Shown piece after piece: positions 1-12,142 of a DNA stretch of 64,000 bases. The position numbers and the translations under genes were made by a program. Where the stretch lies: contig RWJK01001882.1 of the NCBI GenBank assembly GCA_004335835.1, positions 30,057 through 94,056 of the forward strand, written 5' to 3'. The DNA is from Scenedesmus sp. ARA3. Its lineage: Eukaryota; Chlorophyta; Chlorophyceae; Sphaeropleales; Scenedesmaceae. The notes under the pieces were generated by a model. That model saw nothing but the letters and a program-made list of their open reading frames with translations. It searched no databases and was not told the origin of the DNA. Every line of letters starts with the position of its first letter. The first letter of the stretch is position 1.

Positions 1-487
1 CAAGTACAACAGCATTGGAAACACAAAACAGAGGGCTCAACACACCAAGCACCAGCCGCCGACACAAACAGGCATGCTTCTGTTATCAAAACTCCAGCCA
101 GGCATACAACACCAACAGCACTACCACAACACCCCCCTGCTGTCCACCCTGGCCATGCTGCAGCCAGAGCCTGCATCCACGTTCAAGTCACTTGTTAGTA
201 ACATGTTAGTAACATCACCTGCAGAGCAAGCAGCACTGCTGGCCTGCAGCAACAATTGCTTGCAAACCTGCTGATGCGTGTGCTGATGAGACCATGAGTG
301 TCTAAATTCGTTCTTGTACGAACAGTCAGGCTGGCAAGCCTGGCGGCGGACGCACCGACTCCTGAGGACCACGGTGAATACGTGGCTGCGCATTCTAAGC
401 ACACCTGGGCCTGGTGACAGAAATACAGCGAAGAGTTGCATGCTGCACACCGCTTCTGGAGCGCATGAGCTTCCCCGTCAAGCTCAC

Positions 488-3400
488 CTGCAAAGCCTGA
501 AAAGGAGTTGAGGGCCACCACCATTTCCGGCTTGTGAGCTTCGTCAGGGTAGGTCTGCGGCAGCGGCAGCAGCAGCAGCAGTAGCAGCAGCAGCAGCATA
601 TGCGGCAGCAGTGACAATGGCCACATGTGCTTTGCCGAGCACCAGTGTGGTTGGTGCGGAGGGGCAACGCGGTTACACAATTGCTGCGGGAATACAGCTT
701 GTAGTAACCTCCTGCAGGTATGTGCTACAAGGGTGAGCTCTAGTACCTCTTGCCCAGTTCTGCAGCTGCAATAGTAAAGTGGGACTCACGGGCTACTGCA
801 CAGCCCAGAGAGCAGTGTCTCATCCTACGCCTCAGCAATCCCCTGGGATGGGCGTGCGTGAGCTCTGTCGGCTCTTGCTCAGAGCAATGACAGACCTGAA
901 GCCCGCGCACCCCAGGAACAAAGCTGGACACCGAGGGCCACACTTGCAGCAGCAGCCGCACCTGCCTCCACCAGCAAGGGCTGCATCCAAGCCAAGGCTG
1001 TGTATGCATGCCAGGCACTGCAGCAATGCTTACTGCAAGCATCCTACACCTCAGCAAACCCCTGGCATTGGCTTGCTTCACATCTTTGGTCCTGCTTACA
1101 CACAACAAAGACCTGAAGCACGCCCACCCCAGGAACCAAGCAGGACACCTAGGGCCACACTTGCAGCCGCGGTACCTGCAGTACTTGTGTCCAGCACCAC
1201 GCGCAAGAAGACGCACCTGCCTTCACCAGCAAGGACAGCATCCAAGCCAAGGCTGTATGTGAATGCCAGACACTGCAGTTATACAACAACTGTATACATC
1301 ATATTCCTCAGCAATACCCCTGGGATCGACGTGGTTGAACTCTTTGACGTCGTGTTAAGCGACAGCCACACAGCTCAACCACACCCACCCCAGGAACAAA
1401 ACTGGACACCAAGAGCCGCACTTGCATTAGCAGCAACACTAGCCCCCAACAGCAAAGGCTACACCTGACGTTCCTTATTGCACTTCATCAGGTACGGCAA
1501 TGCGCCACTAAGCTGTGCCTCATCCGAAACCCCATGCTGGCGTGCTAAGCCTCCTGGGGTGTGTGCATGACGCACCACGGATACGTACCACACCAACACA
1601 GGGTTTGTTCAGCACCCACCCACATACAGAAACTTGTTGCTAGTACGGCCCAACAACCCCCAAGCCCAAATGCATACTACTACCAAAGGAAAACAATGGC
1701 AACTCTGCACAACATGGTACCTTTGTGCAAGGCGGTGCGTACACAGCAACCATGCGCAACATCGCTGCAAATTCAGCAGCTTGCGCCACTCTCGAAGCAC
1801 AACATTGTCAACAGCAGTGGCTACTGCAGCAGTGAGGAAATACGGCTGGCCTACTGCAGTCTTCAACGTGTGGGCAGCAGTAGGCCAGCGATGCCACATC
1901 GCTGAACAGGCGACTACTTGAAGGCCAACCCTACCGTACATGGTGTGCTTCCAAATTGCGCACAGCTAAACTTCATACGAATGCGACAGTGCAAAAACAT
2001 GTGGGCTGGAACCACATGTTGACGTGCTGCAAGCTGCTGCAGGATGTAGACACCAAGCAGGAGTCGGCATCATGCTGCAGGAGCTGCTTCACCCCAACAT
2101 GGCATTGATGATAACCAATGATAACCAATGATAATGTACCACACACAAACAAAGGATCCCGAGTTGCTGCTGCTGCTGTTGCTGCTGCCGCTACTGCTGC
2201 AGATGCCTGGCAGAGTGAAATCAGCGTAGTACAAACTGTCAAGCCTACATCGCCGCTGCAACCTCATGTTGGTGTGCTGCAAGCTCCTGGAGGGTGTGGA
2301 CACTGAAGGCTACACACTGCAGGAGCCGTAGCATGCCAACATGGAAATCTCCGACACCTACGCGCATGTCCTTGGTTTCAAAAGGCCACGCTTTTCAACT
2401 TGCAAGTGGCACAGCTAATTTGCTGAAAACTATTATTGGTGCTGCGCTAAGTTGAGGATAACTATGATCAGTGCTGCAACACTAATGGATACAACACTGC
2501 AGCAGCAGTGTGGCAGAGCATCCTGTGGCACTGGTGGCAGGCACTTCCTCCAAAAGAGGGGGGTCTGTCACCAGCGACACAGTTCAGCCTTGCACACGCC
2601 GTCCAACTTGCAAGTTGCACCAAACCGTGGAAATGGTGACATCAATGATACGTGCGGCGCTAATGGCTACAACACTGTAGCAGCAGTGTGGCAGAACACC
2701 CCGTGACACTGGTGGCATGTGCTTCACTGACCAGGGAAACACTAACCACCAGCCGCACGTGACAACTTGCACACGCTATTCAACTGACAACAGCCTTCCC
2801 AGGCAGCCAGCAGCAGCACCTGCGTGATGATTGGTGTACCTGACACGGCCCGCTTGAAAACGTCACGTTAAGCTTGATAAGCTGCTGCAGGAATGCGCTG
2901 CAAGGGTAGTTCATGTAAGAGATCGCCCCATGACTTCAACCTGAAATATGTCCAAAATGTTTTCCAGAAAAGCAGCATCGTGTCAAGGCCTCACCTTGGG
3001 GTCTTTCTGGTGCAGCTTTTTGGCGGTGCTGGTAGTGGAGTGTGACTGCCCGCAAACAACCCACGAACCTGCAACATAACAAACGCAGCTGCAAGGTTGC
3101 TGTGCCTACCTTGGGGTCTTTCTGGTGCAGCTTTTTGGCGGTGCCGGTGGTGGGGTGGGCCTGCAGCGGCAGCGCCTTGTCGATGGACAGCACCTGCAGC
3201 AGACCAGGCAGCAGCAGCAGCAGCAGCAGCAGCAGCTGAATGATACTGCTGCTGCATCACCACCAACAACAGCTGCTGCACCATTCACATTACATTACAT
3301 GACATTACATGAATGTTTGAGGGGGATAGCAACCCATGACAAAACGCAAACAAAACAGCAACAAAGCAATGCTGATGCTGTGCCGTGCAGTTTTAGGGGT

Positions 3401-4006
3401 ATAGCTGCATGTGTTACGCCATGCTGCACCTGCCAGAGGGGCAATTGAGCGCAAAACTTGCCGTTTCACTCGCACTCGCAACGATTAGCAGCCGGCCCTG
3501 GCCCTGCTACTGCTACTGCTGTGCATGTAATAGTTTTTCGTAACTGCTGCAGATTTTAGAACGAAGGCAAACGCAAGACTATGAGTAATTGGCCCCACCT
3601 TATCTGTAAAAAAAGCAGCAGGTCTTAGCATGCACATCGTGCTTAGGGTTTTGGTACCAACATACGAGTATAAAACAACTGGAACCAAAATGTAACTTTC
3701 CCTTCTTTCAATGGACTGCTGTACTGCCCAACTGCATCAGGAAAGGCAGCCGCCCTGACCGTATTGCTGCTGCCAGTTGCTGCTGCAGCAATGCAACGCG
3801 CGCTGAAGCCCACAGGATTCAAAAAGGCGCCATGCAGGCCTGACACCCACCTTCATATGCAAAGGCAACGGCTCGTGGCCCTACTGCTGCTGCTCTTGAT
3901 GGAGATGCAATACATTGCTCAACAGCACTGCACACAAAATGCTTACAGCATGACGATAAAAACAGCCCCACCTTCATCAGGAAAGGTAGTAGCCCCTGGC
4001 CTTGGC

Positions 4007-4047
<41 letters not shown>

Positions 4048-6700
4048 ACCAGCCTGGTGCACTGAGTGCAACATCTGCCGCACAGACAACAAACACACCA
4101 ACGGCAAATCATGAAAGAATGCAGTACATCGCAGCAACAGCGAAGCACAGAAACAACCACAGCACCTACCTTCATGTGGAAAGGTACAGGCCCCTGGCCC
4201 TGCTGCTGCTGCTGCCGGCTGGCCAGCTCAGCGCACTGGGAATTATGCTGTAAGACAGCAATCAACTCCAGCAACACACTACAACAGAAGAAACCATAAC
4301 ACTTACCTTCATCAGGAAAGGCAGTGGGCCCTGGCCCTGCTGCTGCTGCCAGCTGGCCAGCTTAGCGCCCAACGCCTCAGGGTGGCCCCCCAGCCACTCG
4401 CCTAGGCCTGCACCAGCTTGGCCCGACTTGGCAAGAACAGAGGCAGCGCCACTTGGGTGGGTGCCAACCCTGCAGGCAGGTCAGCAGTGAACACAGCAGC
4501 TGCAGGTTGGCGTGTGTTTGAGCGTGCATTACGCATTAGAGAGGGTGTCCACCTTGCACACACGTAGCAGAAAGGTCGGCAGCAGCAGCAGCAGCAGCAG
4601 CAGATTCTGAGTGTGGTTTAGAACCAGGGCCTCAGGATGGTTGCCCAGCCACTGGCCAAGGCTGAGCCCTGACTTGCCCGATTTGGCCATAAAAATAATA
4701 TATTAATAGAAATAATAGACTAAAAAATAGTGGCAGCTCCACTGGGGTGGCTGCCAACCCTGCAGGCATTAAGATGTAGCGGACAAGGTAGCGGCAGCGG
4801 CTGATTGTTCATGTGACATCAGCCTAGCCACTAGGGCCTTGGGGTGGAAACCGGGTCACTCGCCAAGGCTTGCCCAAGCATGGCACGACTTGGCATGCAT
4901 TGTGGACAAGGTAGCAGCAGCGGTTGATTGTTCATGTGATATCAGCCCAGCTTTAGGGTGGAATCCCTGTCACTCGCCAAGGCTTGCCCCAGCATGGCCA
5001 GACTTGGCATTCAATATGGGGGCAGCTCCGCTTGGGTTGGTGCCGATGCTGAAGATCGTCACAAACTCCAAGCGGAGCCGCGTCCATTTTGAAGATGGCA
5101 TACAACATTGCTTATGTACTAGTGCAGAAACCTCGTGGAACTGATGCCACTTTGTTGAAGGCAGCACACGCCGCAATGCTGGCAGAGAGCAGCTTCTTCA
5201 ATTCCTGCGCTTTTTACCTGCTACAGTTGTGCAAAAAATCACAAGCAGCACAAGCTGCAAAAGCAGCTGTTTAAACCTACAACTGCTCTGCACAGCACGG
5301 ACATACAGACGCCAGCGAGAGCAGCAACGCTGCAAAAGCAGCAAATGCGCAACTCGCAAGCAACCCCTCCCACCCACCACAGCTCTGCAGAGGAGGTGAA
5401 AAAACGCTTGCAGAGCAGCAAGGACATACCGCATACACACAGCACACAAGCAGCGACAAAGCAGCACCCAGGCACATTTTCGTGTACATTGCTGCATCGA
5501 CGGTGGCAGTTATTGCAGCCATGTACACCAAAATGTCCCTCGGTTTCTTCCTGAGCTGCGCATACCCCCACAGCGCGGCAGAACCCTGCTAACGCCGACG
5601 CCAAGTCACACATAAGACCCCAGTTACACACCACAGCCAACAAAACACACAAGCAGCGAGTGCACCACTTCACATGGACCAAAGCCCTGCAGAGCCAGCG
5701 TACAGCAGCAACAGCACACGCAGCACTGCACACTCACCACAGCTCTGCAAAGCGCGTGTTGCTGCTGCGTTCCACCCATCACAGCTCTCTGCCCAGCCCT
5801 TGGATACCAGTAGCAAGCAGCAAGCAGGGCACCCGCAACAAGCGGACCTACAAACTCACCACCGCGGCACCACCAAACACCCCGACTCAAACAGCACACG
5901 AGCAGCACAGGCAGCACAGTCCATCGAGCACAGCTGTGCAAAGCAAACACACCGCAAACAACAACAGCAGCACGAGCTGCACTTCACACTTACCACAGCT
6001 CTGCAAAGCGCGTGTCGCTGTTGCCGGTCTTGGCTGCTGCCGCCTCCACACCATTTGCGCGAGCCAGTGTCAGCACCTGCAATGCAGCAACATGCATGTA
6101 TTTACGACCATGCAGCCCTCTCGTTCCTGAGGCAGAGCAGCGTTGAATGTAGCAGATCATGTTGCAACACGCCAGCATTGGTAGGTGTCAATGTGCATGG
6201 TGCACAGTGAACTAGTGCTAAGCATGGCAGCGGCTGCAACCCCAGCACAACCGCAGCAGCAAAACATCGTCTACGTTGCCCCATCTCGCCAAGCAGCACA
6301 AGCTGTGCAGCACAACTAGGTGCCCTGGTTTGCTGTCACCCTGAGCATAAATGGACGAGGAGGGCAGCAAACCAGGGCACCTGACATGCCGACTGCAGCT
6401 GCTCTTAAGTTAAGGTCTCAACTACCTTGGACAGTCAGCAACAATCAGGCGCAAGCATGCTGCTGCAGCGCAGCACAAGCACAACAACCACCTGAACTGC
6501 CGCACTGCGGCAGATGGCTGCAGATCTTTGCTAGCAGCTTCACTGCAGCGGGCAGCTGTCAATCCGCACCAATTCTGCAGTTTTGCAAGCGCATTACATG
6601 TGTCCGGCCATTGTATTTTGTGCAGCACACGCACCTTGCTGTCAAGTGAAGCGGGCACTCCCCAGTCATAGCTCTGGGTGGCACAGCGCAGCGGCAGCAT
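488..6700 (-). CDS. PMI: Mannose-6-phosphate isomerase, type I (5' five exons)
   Basis: Interconverts mannose-6-phosphate and fructose-6-phosphate in the cytosol, feeding GDP-mannose synthesis. Proposed exons, all on the minus strand: 6700-6635, 6076-5994, 4469-4307, 3193-3110, 554-488. Frames join exactly (66, 83, 163, 84, 67 nt) and encode about 154 residues. Seen: N-terminal LRCATQSYDWG; FAELW at the exon 2/3 join followed by VGTHPSG; GEWLGGHPEALG; LPFLMKVLSIDKALPLQAHP with the Gln and His (about residues 115 and 117) that bind zinc in this family; KKLHQKDPK; then HKPEM with the third metal ligand Glu (about 142). The usual GFR segment and the C-terminal His-bearing half were not found and probably lie beyond position 1. 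Intron 4 is about 2.5 kb. Introns 1-4 hold repeated copies of exon edges. Family assignment is firm; exon borders rest on splice consensus and frame. Confidence 0.85.
880..1440. repeat. Three diverged tandem copies of a ~220-270 bp unit
   Basis: The block with CCCACCCCAGGAACAAA-like sequence followed by GGACACC and GGCCACACTTGCAG recurs near 892-950, 1111-1170 and 1381-1425. Neighbouring words (CCTCAGCAA, CCAAGGCTGTGT/A) recur with the same spacing. It lies in the long intron between isomerase exons 4 and 5. No copy of a recognised isomerase exon was seen in it. Confidence 0.6.
1980..2345. repeat. Two diverged tandem copies
   Basis: A stretch reading as ATGTTGACGTGCTGCAAGC near 2018 recurs as ATGTTGGTGTGCTGCAAGC near 2264. 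Each is followed by a GTAGACACC/GTGGACACT word and a CTGCAGGAGC word. It is intronic relative to the isomerase gene; no coding signal was recognised. Confidence 0.5.
2440..2725. repeat. Two tandem copies of a ~180 bp unit
   Basis: GCAGCAGTGTGGCAGA followed by a CACTGGTGGCA word occurs near 2502 and again near 2678, each preceded by a TAATGG..ACAACACTG word. This is intronic relative to the isomerase gene. The segment from about 2726 to 2990 holds nothing recognisable. Confidence 0.5.
2990..3150 (-). repeat. Isomerase exon 4 3' edge, two copies
   Basis: The end of exon 4 (minus strand, ACCGCCAAAAAGCTGCACCA onward to CCCCAAG and a GT donor) is present at the true exon ending at 3110 and again ending at 2995. 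The spacing is 115 bp. The downstream copy keeps a GTGAGG donor. It is a partial exon duplication lying inside the following intron. Confidence 0.75.
3840..4360 (-). repeat. Isomerase exon 3 3' edge, four copies
   Basis: The exon 3 end coding GQGPLPFLMK and its donor recurs on the minus strand with exon ends at 4307 (true, followed by GTAAGT), 4170, 3972 and 3851. Copies differ by substitutions and by the length of the CAG run before them. All extra copies lie downstream of the true exon in transcription order. A further weak trace may exist near 3600-3740. Confidence 0.7.
4375..5065 (-). repeat. Isomerase exon 3 5' part, about four copies
   Basis: The exon 3 beginning (VGTHPSGAA then AKSGQAGAGLGEW) is found at the true exon starting 4469. 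Diverged copies start near 4759 and 5047, with a partial one over about 4838-4905. Copies keep words such as GCCAAGTC and CTTGGCGAGTG on the minus strand, but some carry stops (a TGA where the true exon has TGG). They lie upstream of the true exon in transcription order. Confidence 0.65.
5270..6013 (-). repeat. Isomerase exon 2 donor-edge array, decayed
   Basis: The exon 2 end (minus strand CGCGCTTTGCAGAGCTGTG, then a GT donor) recurs clearly with its end at 5738, followed by GTGAGTG. More decayed forms appear near 5375, 5570, 5685 and 5930. The true exon ends at 5994. The whole stretch reads as degenerate copies separated by roughly 100 bp. Confidence 0.55.
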
Positions 6701-8627
6701 GGCTGCTCACAACTGCTGCTGCTGCTGCTGCTGCTGAAAGGACTGCGCTGTACAGGACCACAGTTGCGAAGCACAGCAGCAGCAGTGCCTGGAACGCCTG
6801 ATGGTGCTGTAGAAACGCGGGCTTGACAGCAGCACTGGTAATCTGGGTATTCCGTTGGTCGAGTTTGTGATTGCGTGGGCTGTAGGCAGCAGGGATGAGT
6901 GCAGCAAGTCAAGCACAGATCAGCAGCTGCAGTAGGCGATATAAGCAGCGCAGATCTGAATGGTGGCATGCATGCCGTGCTGTGCATTGCAGCTGTAGAT
7001 AAGCTGTGCTGCGTTCTGGATCTTTCTGTGCTTTTGATATCGTAGTTCATGTGTTGCAGAGTGCTACGTTGGTCAAGTGCATGCTGGTTGAGAAGGAGGT
7101 AGGCAGCAGCAGCAGATCACTGTTGGGACAGCAGCAGCAGCAACAGCGGCACCATTTCTGAGTCGCACGCACTTGAAGCATACAATGGATGCGATCACAT
7201 GGTTCAAACGAGCACAGTGAACATTACCGTGTGAACCAGCCTTGTTGCGGAGCAATATATGCGGGTAGTGCGCGACGAAGCAGCAGGAGAAGCTGATCTG
7301 TTCAACACCACTCATCGAAGCAGAAATTGTTTGTGTTGAAGCACAGTCCGCACCGACTGCAGGGCAGTTGCGATATGCTGAAGCGGCATGTGTAATCCTT
7401 GGACCCCTCCCAACAGAACACCTGCTGACCTTGCACGGGTGATTTGAACGTTCATTTGGCGCCTAAACCTTCATTCTGCTGTTATAGTAATGTTCACTCA
7501 TTGTTTTTTCGGCTAAGAGTGATGTCAGCGCTGAGACAAAGACACCAAGTTTTCTCACTGCTGTCACACCCCGCAGTTACAGGCTGACTGCCAGTGGCTC
7601 AGCTGGTTTTTTTTTCACGCAATCAACATGCATGCCTGCGCAAACTGTAATCTATATTTGGAAACCTCTGTTGAAATATTATGGTGCAATGATGCAGAAT
7701 GTAAGCAAGGGAAGTGCCTGAGTTACTCCTGCAGTAACACTGGGCCTCGGCTGTTGTGTAAATTTGTTCACTTTCCACCAAGTCTGCTGTGCCGAACCTC
7801 AATGCCAGGTTTACTGTTTACAGGTATCCTTGACAGTCACGGCTACTGTGTTGCAGGCAGTACCACCAAAGACATAAAACAAGGTGAAATGTCACAAAGC
7901 TGTCACAAGTATGCATACAATCTTCTGATGGTGCCTAGACCTACCAGCAATATGACAGAACAGCACCCAAGATATCCCTGAGAAGTATGCACAAAGGTGT
8001 GGGCATCGCACACCTCTGCAATTGCTCCTCATCCGCCCTGACCCGCAAGACCACCAGAATGCTGCTAGGTTCTTCCCCAGACATACTTCGCTCCTGATCG
8101 TGATTGGGTTTCCACTCCCTCACCAGGTCAAGTACAGAAAAGGGAGTATACCAGGCTGCAAATGCTGCTTGCCGCAGTAGCTGCAGGCGAGATGCATGGG
8201 CTCAAACCATGAGGCGGCATGATCAGCAGCCGCACACCAATCAATGGCCTTGAAAAAGCAGAGTTGTTAGCAGCCATGCCACATTAGCGCGCCGCGTCAT
8301 GACTCACAGGAAGACGAGCAAAACATGTGTTGGCAAAAACAGAGAAATGCAAAGCTGCAGGCGCTAAACAGCTGCCAGACACAAAGTCAAACACAAAAGC
8401 TGAGTCATCAGCAGTGGTTGACCACACCACCACCCCACGCCAACTTGGCAGCGCCTAACGCTCAGGCATCTGCATGCCATTCAAAGGTAACTTGTTATAC
8501 TCAGCAGCCGCAGTTGACCACAACATGCACCAGGCTGACCTTGCAACAGGGTAAGCAAAAGCATCAACAGCCGCATGCATCTTGTGCCACCCAAAAACAT
8601 TGAGGCTCAAAGTCAAAGTCAACTCCC
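6701..8627. other. Intergenic, no gene recognised
   Basis: This is the upstream side of the isomerase gene and the downstream side of the secreted-protein gene. There is a short CTG run at about 6715-6736. A 117-codon plus-strand frame at 7628-7981 has no recognisable domain. AT-richer sequence around 7440-7620 may include promoter DNA, but no clear TATA box at a useful distance from 6700 was seen. Confidence 0.5.
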
Positions 8628-9830
8628 TTAGCAGCCGTAGTTGACCACACCATCCACCAGGTCAACCTCAGCCAGCGGCCTACAGCTAGGGCCCAGCGCT
8701 GCAGCAGCACTTGAACCCTTTTCAAACACCGCACCCAGCTGCTTGTCTGCCAGCAGGCTCCTCCTACGGTCCTTGCCGCTGCTGCCTGTGCCCTTGTTTC
8801 GGTCTGCTGCTGCTTCTGGCGTCTGTTCATAGGCAGGGCCGGCCTCCTGCTCAAAAGCAGAACCACGGATGATGGGGAAGCCACACACCAAGCCTTCACA
8901 GCAGGATGCGCTGCACATGCACATGCTGTACTTTGCGGTGCACTGGTTAGACAGTAGGCCGCCCGAGAAGAGGGACTTCAGCTGGGCGTCTTGTACAGTA
9001 GCTGTTTCACCGTCAGGCTGGTCTGCTGCTGCGGTGGTGGTGGTGTAGCCATTGTTAGGGTAGGTGATGCTGGCCTGTGTGTTGCTGTCGTCTGTTGGTG
9101 GGTTGAGATTGACAGAGGCAGGCAGGGGGTAGCAGGGCAAGCAGTTGTGAGGGCGGCAGTGATGCATGGTTCAGGGGCAGAGCTTGTTGACTGCTGCTGC
9201 TGAGTCATGTCGAACTAGCAGCATGGTGTGGTTTCTCTTGCAGGAGAGGGACCCCCTCTCCTGCAAGGAATCACAGGTTACGTATGTGTACAACCCTGAT
9301 CTTTGGGAAGGCAACACAAAGGGGCCGCTACAATGCTGTGTACGGGGTGCAGACACCATCCAAGGTATCAGCCCTAGCTGCTGCTGCTGCATGTCCAGCG
9401 GATTTGCTTGCAGGAACGGACACGGTCACTGCTGAAGCTGTTCTATATCATGCAAAAGATGATATTGAAGGTAATCAGGCTGGCAAGTGACAGCGAAAGT
9501 GCTGCAACTTGAGGAATGAGCTTGCAGGAACTCACCCGGGGAGCACTGGCAGGAGCACTTGCCACACTCATACTTCGTGCCTTTCATGCCATGGGGGCAT
9601 GGGTAGCGCATGCAGGGATCGTTGCCACACTTGACACGAGGCAGGTTGTTTGGGCATGTCGTGTTCTGCGAAACTGGAGAACTAGCTGTTCCCGCCTCCT
9701 GCTGCTGCAGGCTACGGTGCTGCTGCAGGCCAAACCCGGTCAGGCCTGACCTCGCCGCATGCAGACTAGTGATGGATGATAGACAAACAAGCAATAAAAT
9801 CGCACGCATAAGCGCTGTCTGAGAAGGCAT
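8628..9830 (-). CDS. Secreted cysteine-rich protein, unknown function
   Basis: Proposed exons 9830-9536 and 9091-8628 on the minus strand (295 + 464 nt, 252 aa, TAA stop). The donor is GGTGAGT. The acceptor is a pyrimidine-rich tract ending CCAACAG, and the frame joins exactly. Residues 1-25 form a signal peptide (hydrophobic ILLLVCLSSITSLHA). Next come an N-glycosylation sequon (NTT), a Cys cluster with CPNNLP, CGNDPC, YPCPHGMKG and KCSCQCSP, a Thr-rich linker, a second Cys cluster (CTAKYSMCMCSASCCEGLVC), and a charged low-complexity tail with KDRRR. The Cys spacing hints at small disulfide folds but no family is assigned. Secretion or cell-wall location is inferred from the signal peptide. 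Confidence 0.6.
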
Positions 9831-9958
9831 GGTCGAGGACTGCGAGTTCGAAGTGTGTTTTGCAAACAGCTCGCAATAAGCGCTTCTGGTTGTATGGCAG
9901 CAACGTGACGAAGAGTTTAAACGTGAGTGAATTATTTTCTCAACCAGTTTGACTGGTG

Positions 9959-9966
9959 CTTTTATA
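9959..9966 (-). promoter_or_regulatory. TATA box of the secreted Cys-rich gene
   Basis: Minus strand reads TATAAAAG, a perfect TATA element. It lies 128 bp upstream of the ATG at 9830, leaving room for a start site and a roughly 100-nt leader. Confidence 0.6.
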
Positions 9967-10935
9967 CCAGCCGTGTTGGGATGGCTTGCTGTCCAGGGTT
10001 TCAGGGTCTGACAGTTGATTCAAATTGAGCACTACGTCAACCATTCACCGTGGGAGACCGACTGGGCCTGGCCCCACGGATTTCTACCTTATCCTCTTTG
10101 ATAAGGCTGGTAGCACAATAACGTGAACATCACAACCCTGTGTAGAAGCTCCCTTGCAGTGGCCCAGTCTAAAAGTAGCGCTGTCATGTGCACAAGCAGC
10201 ATGCTATGCCTCGAGTGCGTTGTTGACGTTGTTGATTTTACGGTTTGGACAAGCATTCAGCAAGCCAGCTCCCAACTGCAGTTCATAACATACTGCTGCA
10301 CAGTTGTAAGGCAACAACCAGCATGCTGTGCGCCACAAATGCGGCTGTGCTTTGCAGCGCAGCTGCAGCAGTGGCACATACTGCTGTGCACACCAGCGTC
10401 GCTGCTGGCATGCTTCATACCAACACCTGCATGTAGACAGTTGTTTGTGTGCAGGCTGCCAGTACGCAAGCTGCAGCCAGGCGAGGTATGCAGGGCACAG
10501 CTGATGTCTACACTGCACCATACATCAGGACGGCAGCGCTCCTTCCAGGACAATTTATGCAGGCAGCCTGCTGCACAGCTGACACCAGTTCCTCACACCA
10601 ACCAAACTTATGCTGATGCCAGCTGTATTTTCCAGTGGCCACACAGCACATTCAGCAACCTTGATGTGTGTGCGAAGGTTCGCAACTGTTACTGTTGCTG
10701 TCACTGCTGCTTCTCCCTGCTGCTCCAACCCACACCCTTGCTGTGTGTCATACACACTGCACCTAATATGCAGCATTGCATGCTCAAAATGATAGAACCT
10801 GTGGAGCTGCTGTTTAGCAAAGCAGCTGATTCCTCATCTCTGCAACATGCTGCTGCTGTTGTTCCAGATATCTATACCGTATGTATTGTTGCGCTGCCAT
10901 GAGAAACAGCACTGGCCACCCATGTGTGTGTGCAG
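9967..10935. other. Intergenic, no gene supported
   Basis: A plus-strand frame of about 259 codons spans 10123-10902, but it opens with GTG, is full of Cys/His/Gln from CTG-rich DNA and shows no domain. I see no splice structure or motif that supports a gene here. Confidence 0.4.
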
Positions 10936-11800
10936 GTACACACATAACTGGCTCCTGCAAGATACAGCATCACAGAATGAGCCAGCAAATCTCGCAAGCT
11001 GCAGCACCATGGTGTGATTCGAGCACTTCCTGCAAGCACTTCCTGCGAGCTGCAGCGTGCACACTGGCTCCTGCAAGCTGCGTCACCCCAGTATATGCAA
11101 AGCAAACACGGCAAGCTGCACTGCCACAGTATGATTCAAGCATATCCTGTAAACTGCAGCACCACAATGTGCACGAAGCAAATTCTGCAAGGTGCAGCAC
11201 CACAGTATGTGTCAAGCACACGCTGCAAGCTGCAGCATGCACACTGGCTCTTGCAAGCTGCGCACCCCAGTATGTGCGAAGCAAACACTGCAGGCTGTAG
11301 TGGCACAGTATGAGCCAAGCAAATCCTGCAAACTGCAGCACCACAGTGTGCAGAAAGCATTTCTACAAGCTGCAGCACCACAGTATACGTCAAGCACATG
11401 CTGCGAGCTGCAGCAGCATGCTGGCTCCTGCAAGCTGCGGCATCACAGCAGACACCACAAGCTGCAGCGTCACAGTATGAGCCAACCGAATCTTGCAAGC
11501 TCCAGCACCACAGTGTGCACCAAGCGAATCCTGCAAGCTGCGGTGCCTCAGTATGAGCCAAGCACCCACTGCAGGCTGCAGCATGCACACTGGCTGCTGC
11601 AAGCTGTTGCATCACAGCATCAGCCCAGTAATCATTGCCAGTTGCTGCACCGTATGAGCCAAGCAAACTTTGCAAGCTGCAGCAACACATTATGAGCCAA
11701 GCAGACGCTGCAAGCTGCAGCATTGCAGTATGAGCCAGGCACTCGCCGCAAGCTGCAGCACGCACACTGGCTCCTGCAAGCTGCAGCTTTGCAAAATGAC
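10936..11800. repeat. Minisatellite with higher-order structure
   Basis: About 860 bp are built from diverged units of roughly 40-50 bp around CTGCAAGCTGCAGCACCACA and GTATGAGCCAAGCA. A marker word GCACACTGGCTCCTGCAAGC recurs near 11050, 11230, 11585 and 11765, suggesting a higher-order period of about 180 bp. Because units are free of stops in several phases, long frames stay open on both strands (for example minus 11136-11819), but these look like repeat artefacts. Confidence 0.75.
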
Positions 11801-11949
11801 CCACGTTGGTGCTGCACACACTGAATAGGTATGCTTGTCAACACGCTTGTCAACACACAATCGCCCCTCAGACAAGTTCTCTTGTTCTCTCCCACAGCAT
11901 GGCCATGCAGCAATTGACTGGGCGCTCAACATCTTCAACACCGTATGAA

Positions 11950-12093
11950 GATGCTGCTGCTGCTGCTGCTGCCGCTGCTGCTGCACATGCTGGCCTCCTC
12001 ACGCCCGGACACCCAAAGCACACCGTGTTTACTCTGCTGTTGTTTTCCCTGCTGCTGCAACTTAGCAGCAGCATGCAGCTGCGCATGTGCCAC

Positions 12094-12142
<49 letters not shown>

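Noticed and set aside
5270..6013. CRISPR-like array of short repeats
   Set aside because: Repeats are degenerate copies of an exon donor edge with irregular spacing in a eukaryotic intron; no cas genes.
7628..7981. 117-codon plus-strand frame as a small gene
   Set aside because: No recognised motif, signal peptide or good start context; length is compatible with chance.
10123..10902. 259-codon plus-strand frame as a gene
   Set aside because: Opens with GTG, has no domain, splice context or biased composition beyond that of CTG-rich DNA.
11136..11819. 227-codon minus-strand frame
   Set aside because: Entirely inside the minisatellite; its repeats of similar peptides follow from the DNA repeat, and the opposite strand is open too.
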